Notes under the pieces: generated by a model
What the model saw: only the letters and a program-made list of their open reading frames with translations
Told to the model about the DNA's origin: nothing
The model's database searches: none
Assembly: GCF_002218085.1 (NCBI RefSeq)
Contig: NZ_BDUC01000005.1
Location: forward strand, 510,473 to 574,472
Direction of reading: 5' to 3'
Length of the DNA stretch: 64,000 nt
From: Tolypothrix sp. NIES-4075
GTDB taxonomy: Bacteria; Cyanobacteriota; Cyanobacteriia; Cyanobacteriales; Nostocaceae
Translations under genes and position numbers: made by a program
Shown here: positions 26,273-34,339 of the stretch, one piece after another
Layout of the letters: each line of letters starts with the position of its first letter
Position numbering within the stretch: position 1 is the stretch's first letter

Positions 26273-27259
26273 CTAGCCGCCAATTTGCGACATGGTGCGA
26301 GAATAAAGACCCGTGGTTCCCGTGTCGCGTCCTTTAAAGTTGATTTCTGGCTTGATTGCCAATAAATGTCTAACCTGCTCCCGCAATTTGGCGGTGCTGA
26401 CACCCGCGCGCAGAGCAGTTTTCAAATCAAGTTGCTCGCTTTCATTTAATAAACAAGGACGCAGCCAGCCATCTGCACTCAAACGCATCCGGTTGCAGCG
26501 ATCGCAAAAACACTCTGACATTTGACTGATAAATCCTAGTGTCCCCTTCGCACCAGGAATTTGAAATACATCAGCCGGACCATTACCACAAATTTGCGAT
26601 TCTGTCAAACCCCAACGTTCGCGGATTTGTTGGCGCAACTGTTCTGAAGAAACCCAACCGCGATCGCCAAATAACTGTGAATTGCCAATCGGCATAAATT
26701 CAATAAATCTAACGTGCCATTGTTTTTCAATGCTCAAAGCGGCAAGATCCAACACTTCATGGTCATTAACGCCGGGAATTATCACTACATTGAGTTTGAG
26801 CGGGTTGAATCCCACATGGTATGCTTGTTGAATTCCTTTCCAAACATCTTGCCAGCGAGAGCGTCCGCGATTGCCGATGATTTGGTCAAATATATCAGGA
26901 TAGAGAGAATCTAAACTAATATTAATGCGTCGCAGACCTGCATCGTAAAGGTTTTGCGCCATTGGCGCAAGTAAAAAGGCGTTAGTTGTCATCGAGAGGT
27001 CTTGAGTTTGGGGAAGAGATGCGATCACCTTCACCAAATCTACCACACGCGGACGTAACAGCGGTTCTCCCCCAGTCAAGCGAAACCGCGTAAAACCAAC
27101 GGGGATAAATACCTCTTGAATTAGGGTGAGTAATTCCGCATCAGTCAAAAGCTGTTGCTTGAGGATATAGTCTAATTCTGCCCCTTCCGGCATACAGTAT
27201 TGACAGCGAAAATTACAGCGATCGATTAAACTTATCCGGAGGTAATCTACCTGGTTCAT
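26273..27259 (-). CDS. moaA: GTP 3',8-cyclase, molybdenum cofactor synthesis
   Basis: A radical SAM enzyme converting GTP to 3',8-cyclo-GTP with MoaC in the first step of molybdopterin synthesis. The N-terminal SAM cluster motif is Cys15, Cys19 and Cys22 (CNFRCQYC); the C-terminal cluster motif is CDRCNRMRLSADGWLRPC around residues 255-275; the chain ends in the Gly-Gly needed for activity. Length of 328 residues is typical. It stands alone on the minus strand; moaE is about 22 kb away in the window. Confidence 0.97.
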   Translation of the reverse strand: MNQVDYLRISLIDRCNFRCQYCMPEGAELDYILKQQLLTDAELLTLIQEVFIPVGFTRFRLTGGEPLLRPRVVDLVKVIASLPQTQDLSMTTNAFLLAPMAQNLYDAGLRRINISLDSLYPDIFDQIIGNRGRSRWQDVWKGIQQAYHVGFNPLKLNVVIIPGVNDHEVLDLAALSIEKQWHVRFIEFMPIGNSQLFGDRGWVSSEQLRQQIRERWGLTESQICGNGPADVFQIPGAKGTLGFISQMSECFCDRCNRMRLSADGWLRPCLLNESEQLDLKTALRAGVSTAKLREQVRHLLAIKPEINFKGRDTGTTGLYSRTMSQIGG

Positions 27260-27518
27260 AATTTTATAGATTTATCTTCTGCTCTTGATAAACAAGATGC
27301 GATTTTTGTCAAGCTAGAAAAGCCTGTCTTAGCAAATTTTATTTACATACTTTTAACCTAACGTGAATTTAGCTTGATTGTGGATTTGACATAACACAAT
27401 CCACCATAGGTTATAAACCTATGGCTAACAACAAAAGTCCTATAAATAAAACTAAATACTCGCTTCGGTGAGGTTTATTCAACTAACGTTAAATAAAGGC
27501 GATCGCATATCACCGACA

Positions 27519-27878
27519 ATGCAAATCATACAAAGTCTGCATACAGCCATTCTCGTCACGAATCTCGAACAATCCGAACACTTTTATGGCACAGTATTAG
27601 GATTGCCCAAAATTGAGCGCTCCCTAAAATACGCTGGTACGTGGTATCAAATCGGCGAATCTCAACTTCACCTAATAGTCGCACCCACCGTCCCCACAGA
27701 CAACCAAAACGAAAAATGGGGACGCAATCCTCACATCGCTTTCTCTGTCACCGACTTAGACACAGCAAAACAGCAGCTATTAGATCATAATTGCCTTTTT
27801 CAACCCAGCGCATCCGGTCGCCCCGCTCTTTTCACCCAAGATCCAGATGGGAATATTATCGAGTTAAGTCAGGGGTGA
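27519..27878 (+). CDS. VOC-superfamily (glyoxalase-fold) protein
   Basis: A 119-residue single-repeat VOC protein. The start ATG 27519 gives the family opening IIQSLHTAILVTNLEQSEHFY; an upstream in-frame codon at 27468 adds residues outside the fold. The first metal-ligand His is in LHTAILV, the second in NPHIAFSV, and the terminal Glu in DPDGNIIELSQ. Metal-dependent lyase, dioxygenase or resistance function cannot be separated by sequence. Forms dimers in this family. Confidence 0.85.
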   Translation: MQIIQSLHTAILVTNLEQSEHFYGTVLGLPKIERSLKYAGTWYQIGESQLHLIVAPTVPTDNQNEKWGRNPHIAFSVTDLDTAKQQLLDHNCLFQPSASGRPALFTQDPDGNIIELSQG

Positions 27879-28012
27879 GGAGTGGGGGAGGGGAGGAGGG
27901 GGAGATGGGGGGACAAGGGGACAAGGGAGACAAGGGGGACAGGGGTAACTTTTAACTCTTAACTCCTGACTTGTGACTCCTACCTCCTAACTTTTAACTT
28001 CTGACTCCAAAT
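27879..28012. repeat. Spacer repeat: GGGGACAAGG units then AACTTTTAACTCCTGACT units
   Basis: Purine-rich GGGGAGATGG/GGGGACAAGG tandem units followed by TTAACTCTTAACTCCTGACT-type units. No gene. Confidence 0.75.
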
Positions 28013-28015
28013 TCC

Positions 28016-29287
28016 ATGAAAATTATCGCTTACACTTACACTGACCCTTTACTAGAACCCTCACCCGATCCTCATACTTGGGGATGGGAAGTGGATCGAG
28101 TTTATGAGGATTTGGGTAAGCGATCGCAATTACAAGAATTATTCACTGATTGTCAAATCGAAAGAGCAAATTATCTCCTGATTCGTCGGTTGGCGGAATT
28201 GGGGGATACTGTAGAAGAAGTGAGCGATCGCCTTACGGAACTCGAAGCGATGGGAGTAGCAATAATTCCTACGGAAATGGATCTCCGCGCTGACTTATTC
28301 AAATTGTTACACGAAATTCAGCGCCAGCACAAGAGCGATCGCATCCGCAAAGGACACGCCCGCAATCGTTTGGAGGCAGCGCCACCACCAGGTAAAGCAC
28401 CCTACGGCTACCGTCGCGGTAACGCAAAATACATTATCGACCGTAGTACTTCCCCGGTAGTCAAAGATTTTTTTGATAACTTTCTACTTTACGGTTCTTT
28501 GCGGGGAGCAGTGCGTTATTTGGCAAAAAAATATGCTAAGAAAATCTCTGTCACCACTGGGCGACGCTGGCTGACAAATCCAGTATATCGCGGCGATACG
28601 GCTTATCAGAACGGGGAAATTATTTCTGATACACATGTGCCAATTATTACTAAAGATGAAGCGGCACAAGTTGATCGACTTTTACGCCGTAACAGCCGTT
28701 TACCATCTCGATCTGCAAGTGCGCCGCGTTCTCTAGGGGGTTTGGTAATCTGTGGCGAGTGTCAATCACATATGACAGTTATCCGTGTGACTCAGCGTAA
28801 CCAAGATAAAGAGTATCTTTATTTACGTCCGATTAGCTGCGCCAAAAGTCCAAAATGTCGCGCTATTCCCTACGGACAAATTTTGTCAAAGACAATTGAA
28901 GCGGTTTGTCGTGACTTACCGAATGCAGTATCTAAGATGAATTTTCCTCAATTAGATGCCGTTAAAAATAGTTTAGGAGAAAAGAGCGATCGCCTACAAC
29001 AAATACTCGAACAGCTACCCACCTTAGTAGAAACCGGAATTTTAGATGTAGAAACAGCAAAACTAAGAGCATACAAACTCCGTACAGAAATTTCTGCACT
29101 CCAAGCAAAGCTAGCAACACTCCCACCAGTAAACTTGCGTTCTGTTGCTCAAGCTGTTTCCATTCCCCAATTTTGGTTAGACTTATCAGAAGCAGAGCGA
29201 CGATTTTACCTGCGAGAATTCATTCGCAAAATTGAGATTATTCGCCAAAATCAAAATTGGCAACTGCAAATCATATTTATTTTTTAA
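28016..29287 (+). CDS. Serine recombinase family protein lacking the canonical catalytic Ser
   Basis: 423 residues arranged as a large serine recombinase: an N-terminal resolvase-like domain (1-105), a recombinase domain (PPPGKAPYGYRR; VKDFFDNFLLYGSLRGAVRYL; TNPVYRGDTAYQNG; about 120-225), a zinc-ribbon-like segment (GLVICGECQSHM ... SCAKSPKCRAIP) and a C-terminal coiled coil. The catalytic N-terminus, normally YxRvS, is AYTYTDPLLE with no Ser, and the DRLGR motif reads RRLAELGD. Related proteins are, from memory, conserved in cyanobacteria. Either the chemistry differs or the protein has become a DNA-binding factor. Confidence 0.82.
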   Translation: MKIIAYTYTDPLLEPSPDPHTWGWEVDRVYEDLGKRSQLQELFTDCQIERANYLLIRRLAELGDTVEEVSDRLTELEAMGVAIIPTEMDLRADLFKLLHEIQRQHKSDRIRKGHARNRLEAAPPPGKAPYGYRRGNAKYIIDRSTSPVVKDFFDNFLLYGSLRGAVRYLAKKYAKKISVTTGRRWLTNPVYRGDTAYQNGEIISDTHVPIITKDEAAQVDRLLRRNSRLPSRSASAPRSLGGLVICGECQSHMTVIRVTQRNQDKEYLYLRPISCAKSPKCRAIPYGQILSKTIEAVCRDLPNAVSKMNFPQLDAVKNSLGEKSDRLQQILEQLPTLVETGILDVETAKLRAYKLRTEISALQAKLATLPPVNLRSVAQAVSIPQFWLDLSEAERRFYLREFIRKIEIIRQNQNWQLQIIFIF

Positions 29288-29350
29288 CTTATATCATATC
29301 CCCTCAATTACCCGTAATAAACAAAGCTCTAGAAAGTGCCTTTGACTGGC

Positions 29351-29487
29351 ATCATATCGTGTCCGGTTAAAGACTTATCATTTAGACCGCACTCTTGCTT
29401 TCTTGCTTTCTTGCAGTCTTGAAAGAGGCTTTTGCGATTTTTGCTCAGACGCGGTAATCATAAGTGATTAACCGGACTTGATATCAC
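29351..29487. mobile_element. MITE-like element with imperfect 31-bp inverted ends
   Basis: The left end 29351-29381 and the right end 29457-29487 are inverted repeats of about 31 bp with a perfect core GTCCGGTTAA / TTAACCGGAC. The 75-bp interior has CTTGCTTTCTTGCTTTCTTGC repeats and no gene. A partial extra right end (TTAATTTGCCGGACATAATAT) lies near 29568-29588. Confidence 0.65.
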
Positions 29488-29494
29488 AAAGTCT

Positions 29495-29538
29495 TCCCTC
29501 CCCTACTAGGGGAGGGACAGGTTTTGCTACGCAAAACC
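29495..29538. repeat. Twin palindromes TCCCTCCCCTA-C-TAGGGGAGGGA and GGTTTTG/CAAAACC
   Basis: A perfect 11-bp stem with a 1-base centre at 29495-29517, then GGTTTTG...CAAAACC at 29520-29538. They lie between the recombinase and the convergent gene and may end transcription from both sides. Confidence 0.6.
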
Positions 29539-29605
29539 AGGGAGAGGTCAAGAGTGGAATTAAGGTTAATTTGCCGGACATAATATATATTATTTTCATT
29601 AAATT

Positions 29606-31327
29606 TCACCCTCCCCCATTTTCATTATTCTCAACTTGACTTCTAGAATAAGATGCAGGTCGTCTCCCCGCATTACGCACATTAATAAATTTACCAAGTA
29701 AATCGAACCAAAAAGGCGCACCCATCGCAATAGCAATACCACTGAAAATCCAACCAGGAAGCATATATAAAATTCTCAAAAAAGGGAAACTCTGGTTTTT
29801 CTTATGTGTCCAGGCAATCTGCTGGTCTAAGTTAACATCAGACCAACCAATCGGTAAAGCAACGTTATTTAAAGCACCATCAGCTTGTCTTGTCAACTGA
29901 TTTAAAGCATAATTAACTTGGTCTTCTTGAGAATTTGGATTGGCGATCGCCTGATTATTTTCATTTCTCAGTAATATTTCCCCAGCATTATTAGTAATTG
30001 TTTCTCGCAAAGCCGAATCTTTTGATAATCTACTAATCATGTGAAATGCATCTGCATTAGCGATAATAGCAAGACCCAAGCCCAGCATAATTGCTACACC
30101 TTTAGCATTGCGCTTGTAAACACCAGAAGCTCGCTCCATTGAAGTATCAAACGTGCGTTCAATTTCTTTTCGTAATGTATGAATCCCTTCTTCTGTGGTT
30201 TGAATACTTGACTGGGCACGTTTTCCTAAAACACTAATATTTTCTACAACAGATTTCGGCAGTTTGTCAATTAAATCTATACTTTGAACTACATTTCTAA
30301 TTCCTTGATTTGTCGGACTTTCTTTATCTTTTACAGCTTCTTTAATTTCCTGAAAAATCGCATTGTCTCGTCTAAGAGATTCGACAGCTTCATTGAGATT
30401 AGGTTTTGGTAGCACTCCTAAGGAAATTGCCTGTTGAACCGCTGCTTCTTTAATTTCATTATGAACAGCACTATCTTTGTTAACAGATTCGACAACTTCA
30501 TTGAGATTAGGTCTTAAACCTCCTGAGGAAATTGCCTGCTCTATATCTTCAAAAATATTTTTTTTTATAAAGTTTATTTTTCGCAATGCTTTGTCAAATA
30601 AATCCTGTTTCGGCATCTCTGTCTGAAAAACTTCTATATATCTATCCAGACTTTCTCCCAAACGAGTAACGCTAGTATTCAAATCAGCTTTTTGATTTTG
30701 AAAATTCCAACTGATTTGTTCAAAATCGGCTTGAGTTTCTGCATATTGCTGAAACATAGTATTGATGAATGAAGCAGAGGTTTCATCATCATTTGTCTGT
30801 TGTTGCAATTCGATTAAAACTTGTTCTATTTTACCTAATTGGGCATTCTTAAATTTTTCCAGCCGAGATTGAGTTAATGTCTGAATCATTGTCGGTAATT
30901 GCAAGGTTTCCAGTAACGTACTCGCAAATATGTCTGAGGGAATGTAAGACGGACCGCTACGTTTTTTCTCTCCAAAAATAGTTTCATCTTTATCACCTCC
31001 TGGTCGCGCTGTTTTGACTGAACGATATAATGAGCCAATTCCCCACGTAAGTCTGCGCGGTAAAGTTACAAGAAATCCTTTAGCTTCTTGGTTAATATTT
31101 TTTACTAAAGGATGAGAATAAATATTATTAGCTAGTTCAATCACATGAGCGTCTTCTGAGTTGTCAACATCACCAGCTAAAAATATTTCAACTGATTTTT
31201 TTAGGTGTTCAGCCCGCCATTGCAACACAGTGGCAATCAATTCCTGAATTTCTGAGGCTAATAAACTTAAAATTAAGTAAGTAAATACTAAACCTAACGC
31301 CAAATCGAAAATAACAGGTATATTCAT
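29606..31327 (-). CDS. Membrane-anchored coiled-coil protein of unknown function
   Basis: A 573-residue protein I cannot name. Start ATG 31327 has GGAGAG 9 bases upstream. An N-terminal membrane helix (IFDLALGLVFTYLILSLLASEI) is followed by a long helical region (about 130-400) with repeated AISSGGLRPNLNEVVESVNKD and AISLGVLPKPNLNEAVESLRR segments, then a helix near 410-430 (GVAIMLGLGLAIIANADAF) and a final membrane segment (ILYMLPGWIFSGIAIAMGAPF WFDLL). Ends in a polar tail. Topology suggests a large cytosolic or periplasmic coiled-coil loop held at both ends. Between a recombinase and a glycosyltransferase. Confidence 0.75.
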   Translation of the reverse strand: MNIPVIFDLALGLVFTYLILSLLASEIQELIATVLQWRAEHLKKSVEIFLAGDVDNSEDAHVIELANNIYSHPLVKNINQEAKGFLVTLPRRLTWGIGSLYRSVKTARPGGDKDETIFGEKKRSGPSYIPSDIFASTLLETLQLPTMIQTLTQSRLEKFKNAQLGKIEQVLIELQQQTNDDETSASFINTMFQQYAETQADFEQISWNFQNQKADLNTSVTRLGESLDRYIEVFQTEMPKQDLFDKALRKINFIKKNIFEDIEQAISSGGLRPNLNEVVESVNKDSAVHNEIKEAAVQQAISLGVLPKPNLNEAVESLRRDNAIFQEIKEAVKDKESPTNQGIRNVVQSIDLIDKLPKSVVENISVLGKRAQSSIQTTEEGIHTLRKEIERTFDTSMERASGVYKRNAKGVAIMLGLGLAIIANADAFHMISRLSKDSALRETITNNAGEILLRNENNQAIANPNSQEDQVNYALNQLTRQADGALNNVALPIGWSDVNLDQQIAWTHKKNQSFPFLRILYMLPGWIFSGIAIAMGAPFWFDLLGKFINVRNAGRRPASYSRSQVENNENGGG

Positions 31328-31590
31328 TGATAGACTCTCCATTCTTCGGTAGAATATTGTGTATTGTATTATGTGTATCAGTTTTTTCCGGGAAATATTT
31401 GTTAAATAATTTTAAAAAAATCTGATAAGAAATTCTGAAAAAAGATTATTTGCGATCGCGCAAATTTGAGCTAATTTTAAATTTAGGAATTCTTCACGCA
31501 GCAGTGATTGTTACGTGTTGGCAACATTGGAGACTCCAAAACGTCTGGAGTGTAATCGAAGTGTGCTTTTCATACTTATTATCCTAGATT

Positions 31591-33204
31591 ATGCAAGAAG
31601 GAAGCTTTACCTGGAGTCGCCTAGAAAAACAATATCGCGTGGTTGAGAAAAGGATTGATTGGGGATGGGTCATAGTGCTGTTGTTGGCAGCGGTGTTACT
31701 CTTTAGCATAAATCTTGGGGAATTGCCACTGCGAGATTGGGATGAAGGTACTGTGGCACAAGTTGCCCGTGAAATTTGGCGTGCGCCGGCTGGTTCAATG
31801 CGTTGGCTTTACCCGATGCTAGGAGGTGAACCATATCACAATAAGCCCCCGCTGATGCATTTGCTAATTGCTTGGACTTATTCGCTGTTGGGTGTGAATG
31901 AGTGGACTACGCGCTTACCAGGAGCAATGTTAACAGCTATTTCTGTACCTTTGCTGTATTGCATTGGTAGAGAGATATTTCGCCAACGTTGGGCAGCGAT
32001 TTACAGTGCTTTGATTTATCTAACAATGTTGCCGGTAGTGCGTCATGGACGCTTGGCGATGTTAGATGGTGCGGTAATCTGCTTTTTTATGGTGATGATG
32101 TTGTGTGTATTGCGATCGCGTCGCGATTTGCGTTACTGTCTGGGTATCGGCATCGGTTTTGGCTTAATTTGTCTAACTAAAGGCATGTTAGGCATATTGT
32201 TAGGAGCGATCGCCTTTTTATTTCTTCTATGGGATACCCCACGACTTCTCACCAGTTGGTATATGTGGATAGCCATCATCATTGGCAGTATACCGATCAT
32301 TTTCTGGTCTGGTTCCCAGTGGATACATTATGGTGAAAGTTTCGCCCGCATTGGTATTATAGGTCAATCCCTCAACCGCATTGGCACAAATGTTGAGAAT
32401 CATTCTGGACCACCCTGGTACTATCTGTTAGAAATTTTCAAGTACGCATGGCCCTGGCTGATGTTTTTGCCGCAAGCGTTACGCTTAATTTGGGAAAATC
32501 GCAATCTTAGCTGGGCAAAACTCGTACTAGTGTGGAGTGTTGTTTACCTGCTAGCGATTTCCCTTATGGGAACCAAACTACCCTGGTACGTCTTTCCGAT
32601 TTACCCCAGTTTAGCTTTAGCTTTTGGTGCGCTGCTGGCAGAGACAGAAAATCCATCTTTACAGTCATCTTATCCCCGCGCTTGGATAGCTAGTTTTTCA
32701 TTACTAGCTGTAGTAGCTTCTGCTGGCAGCATTTATTACAGTTGGGGCACAACAGGTAAATCTGACTTACAGATGATTTTTGCTGCTGTAGCTATAACTA
32801 TGGCTTTAGCAGCTATTTTAGCAGAACGAGGGGACGGACAATTCCTGAAAATTTTGTTTTGGGGAAGTTATATTTCGCTGCTGCTGTTGATGAAATCAAA
32901 CTATTGGGTTTGGGAATTAGAAGAAGCTTATCCTGTTAAACCAGTCGCTGTGATGATTCAGCGGGCAAAACCCACAGTCAGAAAGATTTATACATCTTTT
33001 CCGTATAATCGCCCGTCATTGAATTTTTATAGCGATCGCAACATTATTCCCGCTTCTGATGCTGAACTAAAATATTATTGGCAATACAACGAGCAACCCT
33101 ACTTTTTACTCGATGCATCTGCTCTGAAAAATCTCCATTTAGAATCAGTGAAGCGAATTGACGAAACCGAAGGTTTCACACTGGTTACAAAAGACACATA
33201 TTGA
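31591..33204 (+). CDS. GT39/ArnT-like membrane glycosyltransferase
   Basis: A GT-C-fold lipid-linked sugar transferase in the inner membrane. The family acidic motif is DWDEGT at residues 49-54 in the first periplasmic loop, followed by REIW and HNKPPLMHLLIAW. About eleven membrane segments, then a C-terminal periplasmic domain. Such enzymes move a sugar from a polyprenyl phosphate onto lipid, protein or glycan. The specific acceptor is unknown. ATG at 31591 with no strong ribosome site. Confidence 0.88.
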   Translation: MQEGSFTWSRLEKQYRVVEKRIDWGWVIVLLLAAVLLFSINLGELPLRDWDEGTVAQVAREIWRAPAGSMRWLYPMLGGEPYHNKPPLMHLLIAWTYSLLGVNEWTTRLPGAMLTAISVPLLYCIGREIFRQRWAAIYSALIYLTMLPVVRHGRLAMLDGAVICFFMVMMLCVLRSRRDLRYCLGIGIGFGLICLTKGMLGILLGAIAFLFLLWDTPRLLTSWYMWIAIIIGSIPIIFWSGSQWIHYGESFARIGIIGQSLNRIGTNVENHSGPPWYYLLEIFKYAWPWLMFLPQALRLIWENRNLSWAKLVLVWSVVYLLAISLMGTKLPWYVFPIYPSLALAFGALLAETENPSLQSSYPRAWIASFSLLAVVASAGSIYYSWGTTGKSDLQMIFAAVAITMALAAILAERGDGQFLKILFWGSYISLLLLMKSNYWVWELEEAYPVKPVAVMIQRAKPTVRKIYTSFPYNRPSLNFYSDRNIIPASDAELKYYWQYNEQPYFLLDASALKNLHLESVKRIDETEGFTLVTKDTY

Positions 33205-33227
33205 ATTGGGAAATTGGTAATTGGTGA

Positions 33228-33268
33228 GCCAGTGCGTTGGGCGGGTCTCCCGACTTGAAGCAACTGGC
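33228..33268. repeat. REP element GCCAGTGCGTTGG...AAGCAACTGGC
   Basis: A 41-bp copy with ends GCCAGT/ACTGGC and inner GGGTCTCCCGAC. It is flanked on both sides by AATTGGTAATTGG heptamer-type repeats, the same neighbourhood as the copy inside the phosphate permease gene. Confidence 0.8.
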
Positions 33269-33358
33269 GAACCCGAAGGGTAATTGGTAACTGCTAATTG
33301 GTAATTGGGCTTTTCTCCATTCCCCATTACCCATTCCCCATTCCCCATTACCCATTCC

Positions 33359-33730
33359 CTATTCCCTATTCTCCACCTTCTCCGTACCTGGAAGACTTGG
33401 GCGATCGGAGGTCTTTTGCTCAGTCACACCAATCATCCCTAAAAGAATAGCACTTACTACAGCTAAAGCTAGCAAAGGACGCTTGAGGACGATAAAATCT
33501 CGTACAATCCTAGCTAAAGGACTGCTTTGACGACGTAGCGATGATGAGATTATTATCTGTCTCAAGATAAATGGATCGCGGACGTAGTGACCGCTTTGAG
33601 AAACTACTAGGCGTTCCTGGCAATACGGACAGGTAAATAAGCCAATGCACGTCTTAACTGGCTTTGGCGTTGCATTTTTCCGGCAAATTGGGCAAGTAAC
33701 ATAATGATTATCAAAGGTGTGTGTATTCAT
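33359..33730 (-). CDS. Zinc-ribbon membrane protein
   Basis: A 123-residue protein with two CxxC pairs at the N-terminus (CPICRKN and CPYCQER, about residues 13-40) forming a probable zinc ribbon, a basic linker (SSSLRRQ), and one membrane helix (LLALAVVSAILLGMIGV) near residues 85-101. The C-terminal tail is polar. Probably cytosolic ribbon with a membrane anchor. Function unknown. Confidence 0.7.
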   Translation of the reverse strand: MNTHTFDNHYVTCPICRKNATPKPVKTCIGLFTCPYCQERLVVSQSGHYVRDPFILRQIIISSSLRRQSSPLARIVRDFIVLKRPLLALAVVSAILLGMIGVTEQKTSDRPSLPGTEKVENRE

Positions 33731-34339
33731 CTACCTTGTCCGCTTAGTCCACTTACTCGCTCTATAACAATAACTATATTCAATTCCCGAACACCCTCGG
33801 AAATTACTGAATGTGGTTTGACCCTTCGGGTCAGCAAGTTTCCCACCCTTCGCACGCGCCAAGACGGGAACTTGCTGACATAAGTCATGAATCACACATC
33901 AAGTATTTCTACGACAAGCGGGATGCTTATCTTACTAAGCATCACTTAAATTCCGAAGTTTTGAGCAGTTGCCGCTCGAAACTTCTGGCTGCAACACGAG
34001 TATAGCTACATTTGGCGTAGTTATCACTTTTAGTTGCTTTTGCTGTGGGTGTGCGTCTGTGAGGTTACAGGTACTATATTTTCGCGCTCAGAGAATAGAG
34101 TCTGCGCTAAAAAAGCATTCCCTTAGCTCACCATTGACCATTAATTCTCTCCCATTCAACCATTATCCCTATAAAAGTATGAACTAGTGGCAAGTTTTTA
34201 CGAAAGCTTTGTAAAGCAAGCAAAAAAACTAAAGAATTAACACACAAACTCTTTACTTGTCTAGATGCTAAATCATGCTTCACAATAAGAATTAACACAT
34301 AAAAATTTAATTTTTTTCTTACATTTACCCCGCCTATCA
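33731..34339. other. Intergenic region with three consecutive hairpins
   Basis: Hairpins: TCAGCAAGTTTCCC/GGGAACTTGCTGA (33831-33878), GATGCTTA/TAAGCATC (33922-33943) and GAAGTTTTGAGC/GCTCGAAACTTC (33955-33985). Short open frames here have no recognisable features. The rest, to the ClC start, is AT-rich with nothing assignable. Confidence 0.5.

Noticed and set aside
28016..29287. XisF, the fdxN-element excisase
   Set aside because: It lacks the catalytic Ser, is shorter than XisF as I remember it, and no fdxN or nif gene is adjacent.
33811..34187. Two short overlapping plus-strand frames before the ClC gene
   Set aside because: They read through the hairpins and have no coherent protein character.
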